From contig JAQGDQ010000086.1 in NCBI GenBank assembly GCA_030141605.1, forward strand, positions 367,418 to 431,417: 64,000 bases of DNA, written 5' to 3'. Shown in pieces: positions 30,001 through 40,417 of the stretch. The notes below the pieces were generated by a model, which saw only the letters and a program-made list of their open reading frames with translations, searched no databases and had not been told where the DNA came from. A program made the translations under genes and the position numbers. The DNA comes from Tubiluchus corallicola (taxonomy: Eukaryota; Priapulida; Priapulimorpha; Priapulimorphida; Tubiluchidae). Position 1 is the stretch's first letter; the number at the start of each line of letters is the position of its first letter.

Positions 30001-31295
30001 ACTTGTACTCTGCATTTAAACAGCAAAGTAAACATTTATGTTAAAGTGCTGGCAATTTATGCAGTCTTCCTTTTTGTGCAAAGCTGGCGCTAATAGATAC
30101 TAGTGAAATCTTAACAGTCTATGAATACAATTAGGAGCATTAAAGTACACCTCCTGGTATGGGCGATCGGTGTCTCTTTTCTGCTAAAAAGATAATTTCT
30201 AACTTATGCGTTCTTCGAAAATGATACTGTTTGTGCTCTATATATGCATTTTTACCTCATGGCGTATTGATGATCAATTCTAAAAAATGCGTGGTCAACA
30301 AAGTGTTGATTTGACATATAGCACGGCGTACAAAGGTCGTAGTTCGGACATTCCACACAAGTCCATCTTGTACCTTTTACCCCTATTTCCTGACAAGCGG
30401 CGCAATTTACGCCAGTATGTTCGACACCTGGAAAATGACGTTTGATTTAATGGTATAGCGCAATTAAGAAAAATTAGTGCATTTAAAATTTTTTAACAAG
30501 ACGCAAGGAAATGCGCAAGTCATACCCGAGGCAATTGCACAGGTGTTGTGTGGTTTTGGGTTCCCAGTAGTTTGTTTTTCAACAAAACAGCATATTACAC
30601 GGTATCAGTTTGTCACTTTAAATGCCACTAAGGTGTATTATGTGTAAATAAAGCAATTTGAATTTGACTCGGTAGTAAGTTCAATTTCGTCATTATAGTT
30701 TATATTGCGTCATTAAAAATCTTATATTATAGGTTTGAGGTGACCACATATGAGAACACAAATTGAAAAACAAAGTTGCTGTATTAACAATGTTGATTCA
30801 CAATACCAAACTGAAGTTCCTTTCTTAAACAATTTTTATTTACTTTTAAGCCCCAAAGCATGTCTGACCAGAGGTCTGTCGGGGGCTGGTCTGTGTGAGA
30901 TCTAATCCATCAAAGATCTGAATGGGCTGGATTTAGTCTTCCAGACTCAACCACAGACTATTTTTTTTATAATGCAGCATTTTCTGTGACATAACATTGC
31001 ATTGCTACACGACAACCGGTTTGTTACGTAATGAATTTAACGGTTTTCTACCTTTCTGCGCCGAGTCATAAAGCATCAAGTCATACTTTCCATCCGCACC
31101 AATTCTGTACTTTCCAGTAGTTCCAGAATCCCACAGGACATTGACCACACCTGATCGATCGTCTGGGTGAGATTCCTGCCCTGTTAAATAAATGGTTGTT
31201 CCCACAAAGCCTTCACCACCATCCTGGTTGTCATAATTCCAATCCGGACCACGAACAACTCGAATTCCTGCTGGAATCGCGTGTATGGTTCCCAT
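27077..31295 (-). CDS. Mind bomb-like protein without ankyrin repeats or RING fingers
   Basis: Eight exons (31052-31295, 30256-30427, 30151-30180, 29903-30009, 28789-29004, 28001-28242, 27781-27879, 27077-27292) join into 441 codons plus stop. Domain order equals the N half of MIB1. MIB/HERC2 unit 1 has RVVRGPDWNYDNQDGGEGF, then comes a ZZ finger (CAAC, CVEC, CTPC, then H and H). MIB/HERC2 unit 2 is diverged (GAGVVPGLDW; RVGLQGKVDLKF aligns with RVGFEGMSDLKC). REP 1 has GGHGAWYEQ and SINPAAL; REP 2 has YGHGGWQDGM and SWTFNPDCL. In MIB1 this half binds Delta/Jagged tails, while the missing half carries E3 ligase activity. A stop follows REP 2, and no ankyrin or RING sequence was seen down to the TBL3 gene. 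The ATG at 31295 sits eight codons before the first domain, as expected. Function as a ligand-binding decoy or modulator is inference. A missed downstream exon after a possible donor (gtaacc in exon 8) is the main alternative. Confidence 0.82.
30151..30180 (-). CDS. 30/33-nt microexon with NAGNAG acceptor in the mind bomb-like gene
   Basis: The exon lies between the ZZ exon and the second MIB/HERC2 exon, phase 2 at both ends. The acceptor reads ttttttagcag, so splicing at either AG gives 30 or 33 nt, both in frame, and differs by one serine codon. The donor is gtgtac. It encodes a short basic linker (KETPIAHTRR). Skipping it keeps the frame, so the linker length may vary. Confidence 0.55.
30256..30427 (-). 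CDS. ZZ-type zinc finger exon of the mind bomb-like gene
   Basis: The exon encodes paired C-x-x-C motifs (CAAC, CVEC, CTPC) and histidines (QHFVDH) typical of ZZ fingers. WTCVECPNYDLCTPCY lines up closely with the WKCAECTNYDLCTVCY segment of MIB1. All zinc ligands appear intact, so the domain is probably folded. Confidence 0.85.
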
Positions 31296-33019
31296 GTTCG
31301 CTTATATAGCATATCGGTTAACTGTCTTGACAATCACATCAGATCGTGTTGAAAATTGTCTTACCGCAATGTGTAGCCTAAATAACTTTTATCAGAGGTT
31401 CACTGTGTGTATATCTCATGCAATCAAATATAAAATGTAGACGACGGTCTACAGAGATTAATTCTTCGCGGCCAGATGTTTTGAGCTTTTTTAAAACTCA
31501 ACTGTTATCTGTTAATAATAAGCTTGACAGAAGCAAAAATAAATGCTTTTGCAGGCTGCATGTGAGACATTTTTATCGAACATTTATTGATTTTTGAAAA
31601 GCTCCTTTCAAATTGGCAAAAATGAATAATCGCTGGATTTTAGAAGTCTCATAATGTGAACTCACTTGCACGACTTTTCATATCATGTGCTGAAAAGCAT
31701 TAAGTTTTTGTAGCGCTCACAGCTTTAGCAATTTACACAAGTATCTTACAAGTAAGTATAACGTGTTACCACAGTACTCAAAAATTGCGGATTTGTGCAT
31801 TCATGTATCATTTCGCCTTTGATCACGAAGCTTGACACACCTGTAACATGAATATAAACGCAAACAACATTACTTTCGACAGCTAGGATTTTAAGCGATA
31901 ATGGTTTCAAAGTACGTGCCAGTATCAGCAGAAATGATTTTAGTACAAGTACTGTCAATCATTTATCTTGAAATGCCCATTTATATGGCAATAGTTTATC
32001 TTTTTTCAAGGTTATTCGGCAAAACTCGGCATACATGCCATTGAAAGTGAAACAGTTAATTTATGGACAAAACTGATAATTAGTTGCTAAATGAACTATA
32101 AACAATGCTGAACAATTCAAATAAATGAAACTGGCTGCTGTCGCGCACATGTTTCATAGAGAATAGCGCTAATAATTGCTATGTACATATATGTTACAAA
32201 TGTTGAAAATAATATTTTTTACATATTATATGTGAATGCTCATCAGATTTTAATAAAATTTATAATATTAGATCAAGGTGGCTGCCTTTTGGTTTTCTTT
32301 TTAAATTTTTATTACTACTTACAAGTGACAATAAAAAATTGTAACGTTGCTTAATTACTTGTGGTGCCTAACTTAACCTCTGAAGTGCAACAAATTGTCG
32401 ACAGATGGCGAAGCTATCCAATGACTGATTGATCATTAATCTACTTCGTCTGCTTGAGTCCAAGAAGCCCGGAATCTGGTTTTGAGCTCTTGCGGTTTGC
32501 CGACATTTGACCCCATTACAAAGTTGATGATTTGGACCGATTATGGATATTGCCCTCTTTGAAGTTCAGAGCTGTTACTGACGTTGCAGTAATAAAAACT
32601 GCTGTACAGTTTAGACATCAGCGCGTTTTAGCAGAAACAGAAATATGTCAATAAAAACTCTTCGAAAGAGAAACTATAGTGAAGCAAGCTGATACTGGAC
32701 TTTTACTAGTCACTTTCAAAAGTGCTTTATTTTTTTATTACAAGAATTGTCGATCTAGCTCATAATGTAGGTGTTTGTGTAATATGATATCTTTTGCTTT
32801 AAAAAATATTATATCATTTTATTTTGTTTAAAAAATTCGTATGACCCGAAAAAATTATTTGGGTATTTTTCTGAGCACTTAACAAGTTGTATATTCACGA
32901 AATCCAAGATAATCCATTGGATTGGACCATGCATTAAGATTACGTCAAAAGTCTCTTCTTCCCATATAATTACGTAAAACTCTTGAAACGACAAAAAAGC
33001 CGAGGCGGGGGGGGGGGTT
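31296..33019. other. Intergenic DNA, no gene recognised
   Basis: AT-rich sequence upstream of the mind bomb-like gene. I found no exon encoding a known domain on either strand. A cttatata block at 31301-31308 looks like a TATA element on the minus strand, but it is only five bases from the ATG, too close to act as its promoter. Confidence 0.45.
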
Positions 33020-33150
33020 CCTGCGTATATAGAGACACCGCAAAAACATTTAGCAAATACAACTCCAGATTTGCAGGTGATGTATCGTGGGCAGTGGACA
33101 GGAGTGCGTAACATCAGCACTTAGGGCGTACCATGTTTTAGAACATATAA
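33020..33150. repeat. Dispersed repeat family B, copy 1
   Basis: Shares a block with 39480-39635: gcaaaaacattt followed by gcaaatac, then tgtatcg and gggcag, and a ccatgtttta/gaac/tataa end. A run of ten G lies just before it at about 33007. Family B is otherwise unidentified. Confidence 0.5.
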
Positions 33151-33154
33151 GCAC

Positions 33155-33195
33155 GCATATGATGATGATGACGATGATGATGATGATGACGATGC
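33155..33195 (+). repeat. (GAT)n microsatellite
   Basis: A short run of gatgat/gacgat triplets. Confidence 0.85.
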
Positions 33196-33809
33196 TCAAA
33201 TTAAACAACGATTACATTATATTCGACAGTTAACTGCAATACTTGCAATTGCTAAGGCTTCCGTAATTTAAAATGACAAGAAAGGTTAAACAGAACTGTC
33301 TTTTCGGTGTAACATTTGGCATGAACAAAATGCTATATTAACGTAACCATTATAACTGTCCAGTGATTTTAATCTGTGGTCAGAAAAACAAACTAGTTTC
33401 ATGAATGATTTATCATTTTAGCTTGGAGATTATTTATTTAAGAAGCAAAGTAAATAAACTCGAAATTATTAAATTTATGAGATCAATGTTGCGATTTCAG
33501 TTCATTCAGCTGCTGCGGTCTAAGAATTAGCCTATAAAAGGAGGCGACATTGAACTCGTTTTTCTTGAAAATTCGACACGTTTTGTGACGGTCTTGTCAA
33601 CAGGCAACACGAAATGTCTTCGGGTTGTTCTAAAAATAACAAACGAGCCCTATGCCTTATGGGACCCCAGCGTTTTTATATTGTCTATTACGTTAAACCT
33701 ACTCATTAACAACGAAACCCATTGAGCAGCTTTTACTATTCCATTCATACAGACTTGGTTTACTCAAATTTGTTTCTTTATTTAAACTCATACAGATTAC
33801 TGACTACTT

Positions 33810-34010
33810 GAGTTGCACAGCAGCAATAGCAGTAGCAGTGACAACAACTATAATGACAATGACAGCAGTGACAACAACAGCAGCAACAGTAACAAATAAC
33901 AGCAACAGCGACAACAACAACAGCAACAGCAGCAACAACAACAACAACAAACAGCAGTAACAATGTCAACAACTACAATGACAACGACGACGACGATTAC
34001 AACAACGACA
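33810..34010 (+). repeat. Degenerate CAA/CAG-rich triplet tract
   Basis: About 200 bp of mixed caa, cag, aca and gac triplets, ending about 20 bp before the cysteine-rich exon candidate. Open frames on either strand here reflect composition. The position just before a splice acceptor suggests intronic or upstream sequence, not coding polyQ. Confidence 0.7.
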
Positions 34011-34031
34011 TCGATTTATTGATTTCAACAG

Positions 34032-34194
34032 CTGTTGTATGTTCCAGGTTCATGCGTATTGTGTACAAGATGCGCTGGTACACTAGAAAATCTGGAAACA
34101 ATGAGGATTTGTGACGAAGATCCACCCACGCCTGTACCCTGCAACCAAACTAGAAATGAAAGATATTGCATGACCGTCCGCATTTACCATAATG
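34032..34194 (+). CDS. Cysteine-rich exon candidate, possibly three-finger/Ly6-like
   Basis: Flanked by a gatttcaacag acceptor and a perfect gtaagt donor, the exon is open for 54 codons in phase 0 and leaves one base over. It encodes clustered cysteines (CVLCTRC, MRICDED, PVPCNQT, ERYCMTV). The spacing and the YC-M-T run recall the middle of secreted or GPI-anchored Ly6/three-finger proteins. A possible next exon at about 35336-35407 starts with GCLSC in phase, but meets a stop soon after. No signal peptide exon or CC-x-x-DxCN end was found. Family assignment is tentative. Confidence 0.4.
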
Positions 34195-34974
34195 GTAAGT
34201 ACATAACCAGCCGACGGAAACGGCAAGATGTGATTATTAGCTGACAACTCATTCAACGGCCTAATGCTATAAATTATGCAGGGACATTAATGCTTCACAC
34301 CTTTAAGTGCTTTTTTCTTTCTCAACATTACCTTTCTGAATTAATTATGCTCTATATTGGAGTTCATATGCCCAAGTAGTCGTTTGCGACGTGCCTAGTA
34401 AACTATGAATACCTCAATTATCTTTGTAAATAATTTTAATAGTATGTTTTAATTTGTTAATATCTGCTAATAGTATTTTAAACCAGACATTGCATCTCTG
34501 CTCCACATTTAGGCTTACTGCTATTAATGATAATTTCGTTTAGGACATAGTGCAGTGATAACGCTTTAAGTAATTCGATACTTATTTCTAAGGTGGTTCC
34601 GATTATTATTACCCGAATGTTACTTCAATAAATCTGCGTGCTTAGTCGAAGAACCAGCGGCACCATTGATTCCACAAATATTTCATAATTGATTCACCAA
34701 CCGCAATTAATTAGCACTAATACATAATTAAGTTTAACCAATAACCATTAAACTTCCTATCTTACATATAAAAATAATTTGCTTGTAGTGAGGCTGAGCC
34801 CATTTTCGAAATATTTATATTTAGCCAGGAAACGTTGTGTTGACTTTCTTTGTCATGATTTTTCTTTATTGCCTCATGTGGCAGACATGAGAAGCCTTTG
34901 ATTGTTGGACCTCTGCTAGTTGATCACACCGCTAATCTTTTGCTTCTAATGGAGCTGACCCTTTAAAGTAAAAC

Positions 34975-35270
34975 CGGATCCAATCTTAAACTGTAGGTCA
35001 TAACAATCTACTCTTTAAAATATTGGATGGAAACATGTTATTTTTTCAAGAATGGCTTAAGTGAAAGAATTATTACTACACTAACACAATGTGCTGTGCT
35101 CAAGCATGATCTGTCGAACGTATGTATTTCATCACAAACTAACATATCTGAACTGAGAGGTACAGCACATGTTTTGTGTGCAATGCGTTTCCGAAATGCA
35201 GGCCCTAGTGCCCGTCTAATTAGCGAATGGCGAAATGCATGAAACAGTGAAGAACTAGTGCGTTAGTGTA
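34975..35270 (+). repeat. Dispersed repeat family A, copy 2 (short)
   Basis: The opening block (ccaatcttaaactg, then acaatctactcttta) matches copy 3 at 44110-44160 in the same orientation. The following 150 bp (about 35105-35265, from atctgtcgaacg to gaagaactagtg) matches copy 3 at 44238-44390 only as the reverse complement. The ORF-bearing part of copies 1 and 3 is absent. Confidence 0.65.
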
Positions 35271-38200
35271 GAGTTCTGATTAATCCATGTGTCTGAAGCA
35301 TTTGTTTTCGCCTGTCTGCGTTTATTATTTGCAGGTTGTCTGTCTTGTTTGAAACGAGCGCTCACTCAGATATCAGTGGGGTGATGCCCATTTCCCCTCT
35401 TGCAAAGGTAAAGTTTTGACCAATGGCAGAAGAACGTAAAAATGGGGCATCTTCTATAGGGGAAGCACCAGCACTGCCAAGCGGATAAATGATGATACAA
35501 AAAAGGGCATTAAGTGTCAGAAAATCATGAGCATGAAAGGAAAAACAGGAAATTAATACGACATGAGCACTTTATCCAAGTAAAAACCAGAAAACATTAA
35601 CAAAACTCAAGAACATTTGAATGATATTAAAAATTGAAAACCTAAGAACAATTTATTTACAAATTATTTAACACAATTTTTGACTAGCAGTTACTATAAT
35701 TTCTGGTGAACAAAAACATTAAACGCGATCTTCAATCATTTGTTGGCTTAAATCTATGCACAGTTCTAAACTCTGGTATCAGTAAGGTTATTCATAGTCA
35801 AGCGATATTTTTAAAAGTCGATGATGTTGAATAAAACACGTTCATTAGGCAAATGTTTATACTGTGAAAAAACAATATTACACCGATTATTAAAAAATTT
35901 CGGTGGAGGCATTTAAAAGTATACAATGCAGTTTTTTATCACTATAATCCCTTTCGTTTGAGCATCAATGCAAGATTATTACACCTCTTTTTCATTAGCA
36001 ATTTTTGCAAAATAGGATAAGAGTGGTTTCACAGATGCCAACATAAAGCCCATTAAAAACAGTTAACTAGGAACCAATATTTATGGCATGTCATTTTTGA
36101 ACAAAAGCTTGGTAAAGCAAATAAGGGGTCACCAGTAGGAGTGACAATTAAGGCAAATGTACAAATTATACCAAAGTTTAATAAACGTAAAAGCCAAGCT
36201 TAACAACCCATGCTTTGTTTTAACATTTATGGGTAGCATTGAGTGATTTTGCAAATGGAGGATCAACAAATCAGCGACATTTATATAGTCATTTGGAAAA
36301 GTTTTGCACAATCTCTGACTACTCTATGACCACTAGAAGAACAACATATTAGATAACTACAATGCATAGAGTACAATAATACCATCAACTTAATGACACA
36401 GACATTCTATAACAGCAACGAATTTAAATTCTAGGCAGCCAATAATAAATTACATTGAATAATAAAATCTTTTCATCACACAGGCACCACATCACATATT
36501 CATCTATAAGGTATAAAAAAATCTATCATATAATTATAACGCCATAATTCAACAATTTATCTTCTATAAATATGGTGCTTGGTGCATTTATAATATAAAC
36601 AAGTGCGGAAGTCAAACGTTCATTCCGAAATGACTGCACAATACAGCACATTGACAATGATTATGTACATCTCTCATGCATGATTATTACTTACAATCCG
36701 TAGCAAGAATATGAATGCAAACAAGATACTGATAAAACACGATCATCAGCATAGAATAGATGACTTAGAAACAGCACTTATTAGAGTGGAATAAAACACC
36801 ATGTACTTTAAATTAAAATGAAAAGACTAGAGATTAATAGATAAAAGTTGTTAGGCATACACAAACTTCAGAGTAGAGTCATATGAACCTTCATTTGGTA
36901 TGAGTTGTGGCTCATCATACAAGGTTCATAAAGTCACCAAATTTTATTACTAAAAATTTTTTCGTGTTTCAGCACAAGTGTCTATCTTCAGCACAAAGTA
37001 ACACTTTGAATTAGTGTATTCCACTACTACAGAGAAAATTTGTTTCTAAAAACTGTCAAACAAACATGTATGATTGGACTAATAAGACAATGTTATACAT
37101 GTAGTACACAGCCTTTTTCTAGGGGTGTAGAGAAACAATGAAAAACTGCATAGAATAATTAGTACATCATAGGCCTGCTGAAATAATAGAGAATCTGTCA
37201 TGGCCGCACAGTTTAGTATGAAAGTCTCATACACCACAGCCTGCAGTCTGGAAGCAGTGAGCTGAAAATTCTGTGATTAATTTATTCAATTGAACTAAAT
37301 AACCTGGAAACTGACCAGACCTCAACCCCTCTAAACACATTTGAGCTATCCGGAAAAACAGACCGGAAGGTAAGACGATAAAAAACATACCATTAATCAC
37401 TACTCAACAGATAAGCTTGAGGTATCGCTAACTTGAGGGAGGACATTCAAGTCGCTGCTCCAGCCACATCCTCAAGATTGGTGGCTGTGCGAAACATACG
37501 AGGCTTCCATGCCAAATTTTGCGGGTGTGATAGATTCGCTACTCTTTGGGCAATCCTTTGATGTAATAAATTGTTTTACTTGTTGTTTTTGTACTCCATC
37601 AGCAAGAGCTTATGAACCACCCTGTATATGATGTTTAAACCTTTCTTGTGTTGCTGCAGTGACTAGATATTCCACTACAGGAAAAACTTAACCAACTACA
37701 AAAAATGGAGGATTTAAAGAAAAGTATGAGTTTTTACATCGAGATAAAGCATTATAGTTGCTAGGGAGAAGTGAATAAATAACACTGCTTTATTTACAAA
37801 TGAAATTAGCGATAAATAACAATAGCTCACAACAGACAAAATGACACAACGTACATTATTAAAAAGAATAAAAACAGGTTATTTTACAGGATTATTCACT
37901 CATTGACTGGTCAAAGTTTTTCAGTTCTGCGAGTTGTTGCTCCTTCTTTCAGAACTAAAGGAAACATTGCAATACTTTGGAATTTAATGAAACGTAAATC
38001 AACCGACGGAACTGAAATTTATGGGGCACTTGAAGACACAGTAAATCTAGCTGAAGCCCATTTCACTAAATCTGGCACAAGTTCAATTATGGTAAACTGT
38101 TCAAAACTTCTCACACAGAGTTGAAAGTTTGCAGTACAAGCATTGTTTGCAATTTGAGTTTAACGTAATTTATGTTACATTTCTGTGAAATGCAACCGTA

Positions 38201-38480
38201 CTGCAAAATGATTGCTGACAAACTGTATTACAGAAGAATTGCTGACAAAATAAGTGCGAGAACTAGTATTTCCAATTTGCTGATGGAGGCAGGAAGCCCG
38301 CAGTACTGACAAACTCAACAAGCATTTCAACAATACAATAACAATGCATTTTAACAGGATAAATTTAAATGTAGCAACCTTAACCATACCAACCTAGATG
38401 CCCCAACTTTTGTTATAGTATTTAGACAAAATCTAGTAAGCATGCTAGGCAATAAGTATCGCTGTACCCTATAGAATATC
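35271..38480. other. Intergenic DNA, no gene recognised
   Basis: AT-rich sequence. A 73-codon open frame at 37903-38124 on the plus strand follows an acceptor-like ttttacag but matches no family I know. The minus strand at about 37437-37545 is open in more than one frame and could be a tail exon. Neither is supported enough to call. Confidence 0.4.
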
Positions 38481-38489
38481 AAGTAACTC

Positions 38490-38615
38490 CCAGCATTTAT
38501 CATGCTACTCACAGCATTTATCATGTACTTGCAGCATTTATCATGTACTCACAGCATTTATCATGTACTCACAGCATTTACCATGCTACGTACAGCATTT
38601 ATCATGCTACTTCTC
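38490..38615. repeat. About 20-bp tandem repeat
   Basis: Roughly six imperfect copies of an actcacagcatttatcatgt-like unit. Confidence 0.75.
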
Positions 38616-38719
38616 AGCTGATTGAAAGTCATTAAGCTTGCGTAAGAAGAATATGTAATTACATAATTAGTGCACTTTGTTCAAATAAAAGTCATTTCAT
38701 AGGGCACCGCGATACTTAC

Positions 38720-38768
38720 ATTTAGATGGACCCCAGTTTCTCATCTTCACCGACACCAAATCAAAAAT
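38720..38768 (-). CDS. Candidate alternative C-terminal exon of the BK channel gene
   Basis: Downstream of the normal last exon, a phase-0 exon starts after a tatgttttag acceptor and opens with IFDLVSV. This could follow the preceding exon's YPTDL in place of VFVLQQFDP. It has a gtaagt donor after 49 nt. If that is not used, the frame ends seven codons later at a TGA (38697). Preservation of an I-F start at a phase-0 junction is the only sequence argument. Confidence 0.28.
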
Positions 38769-39479
38769 CTAAAACATAAAGAACAAAACAACGAACAAAC
38801 CAAATAGACTTGCCAGACATCAAAAAGAAACAAACACAAACAATTGCAGAGCTGGCGCATGTATGCTGCTCCCAGGTTTCGAAAAGTTGGCAGCAAATTC
38901 TCTTAATTTAGTATGTTACAAAGATAATTTTCCAACTTATTTATCAAGAAACGATCAAGAGCTGCAGTATTATTATGACTGACGGTGTTGCTGCAATTGC
39001 TGAAAGAAATTTGATGGTTTTTGCTATTAAATGCAGATTGATGAGATGCAGCACAAAAATGCGTAAACGTAACACAGTTCATTAAGAACAAAGCAAAACA
39101 AAGAAATTTAATACTGATAAGGCGAACAAAAAAAGGGGGGGGGGAGAAATAACCACAAAAGAACACAGCCTACCGTGTCGTGATCATTCTTAAATACACA
39201 AAGAACACGTGCAGTTTGTACAGCACAGACAATAGATTTCCAACGCAATGAGGCAAAAATTTCAAATTTTGACGTTAATTTCGCACGTGATACGCTGCAT
39301 TTCAAGGATCAAATAAGTATTAGATGAAGAAAGACCCTTGGAGTAAGCTAATCCATCACTGCACTGGATTGGGAGTTATGAATGTACTGTAATTGTTTCA
39401 TTAATTTCACAATTACATTACGCAATGTTCTTAAACCAACAAAGAAGCCAAGAAATGATTCAGCTACGAGGCCAGCTAT

Positions 39480-39635
39480 GACATATACACAGATACACTG
39501 CAAAAACATTTTGCAAATACAGAATTTTAGCATTTGAACGACAGTGTATCGCGGGCAGCAGCAGCAGATAGGAAGGCATCCAGCATCAACAGATGAGTCA
39601 TGCCATGTTTAAGAACGTATAAATATAAAAACGAA
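39480..39635. repeat. Dispersed repeat family B, copy 2
   Basis: Second copy of the block at 33020-33150: gcaaaaacatttt, gcaaatac, tgtatcg, gggcag and a catgttt end. It lies downstream of the BK stop codon. Confidence 0.5.
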
Positions 39636-39875
39636 GATGGCTGCACTTTTTTTTAATTGAGTTAATTTTTTCGAGGTTCCAGAAACCGAAATCTAGATAA
39701 GCTTAACAAACAAAAACGATAACAGCCATGTCTTAACAAAGGAAGCTGTGCCCATGGCACAATTTTTCTTCGAATAAAAGTAGGTTTGGTGCATACTGCA
39801 TTTATCGTAGGCACAAAAATTAATACATTATGTTCAATACTTGGCACTCAATTTTTTGAAAAATCCAAAAAGGCA

Positions 39876-39881
39876 TTTATT
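39876..39881 (-). terminator. Candidate polyadenylation signal of the BK gene
   Basis: AATAAA on the minus strand about 440 bp after the BK stop codon at 40319. It is the nearest one seen and gives a plausible 3' UTR. Confidence 0.4.
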
Positions 39882-40318
39882 TACTACCTAGAGGTATGAA
39901 CAGGTACCAATTTTCTACAAGTATGTTAAAGAAAAGCACACGGTACAGCGAAAACGTGAGAAATTTGTGCTATGCGTGTTCAAAAATTTACAACGAACAT
40001 GATAGGATAGCATAAGATGAACAAAAAATAAGTTTCAAGAAGGTAAAAACCTTTTTTTCTTAGGCACATTGCACTTTAATTAATTTCTCTTTCTATCGTG
40101 TGAAAGAGAAAAAAATTATTGAGCAAAAATTTTGCAGGCTTGATAAGATTTCTTACTGCCAGTCTATCTTCAAAATGAAAAAATCAATTCATACAAGGTA
40201 ATGGTACGCAGATTTAGATATGATTACACAGCAGTCAGAAACCATTGCCTGTGCTGCATGCTGCACGGGTCTATATGTACGTATAGGGGCCATCGGTTAA
40301 GGTGCTACAATGCAATAG

Positions 40319-40417
40319 TCAGGCATCCGTCTCGCGATTCACGGCACTCCAGCGTGTCTTCTGTTTATTGTGCTTCTCTAAGCATCCCTTTGGATCAAAC
40401 TGCTGCAAAACAAACAC
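40319..40417 (-). CDS. KCNMA1: Terminal exon of the BK channel gene
   Basis: The exon starts after a cgttccag acceptor. It encodes VFVLQQFDP, which completes the last RCK2 strand (PTDL-V/I-F-x-L-x-QFD in Slo1), followed by a 23-residue basic tail ending RETDA. A second AG inside the exon (ttttgcag) would drop VFVLQ and break the strand, so the upstream site is preferred. The tail is much shorter than in vertebrate or fly channels. Confidence 0.85.
   Translation of the reverse strand: MFVLQQFDPKGCLEKHNKQKTRWSAVNRETDA

Noticed and set aside
31301-31308. TATA-like block before the mind bomb-like ATG
   Set aside because: Only five bases from the ATG, so transcription would start inside the coding sequence.
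33778-33972. V/A/C-rich minus-strand frame
   Set aside because: Reading of the degenerate CAA/CAG triplet tract, not a gene.
37437-37545. Minus-strand stretch open in several frames that might be a BK tail exon
   Set aside because: No pyrimidine tract before any in-phase acceptor, and the proper terminal exon was found at 40319-40417. Mentioned only as a possible partner of the alternative exon.
37903-38124. 73-codon plus-strand frame after an acceptor-like site
   Set aside because: No recognisable domain, no donor and no partner exon. The length is within chance for the region.
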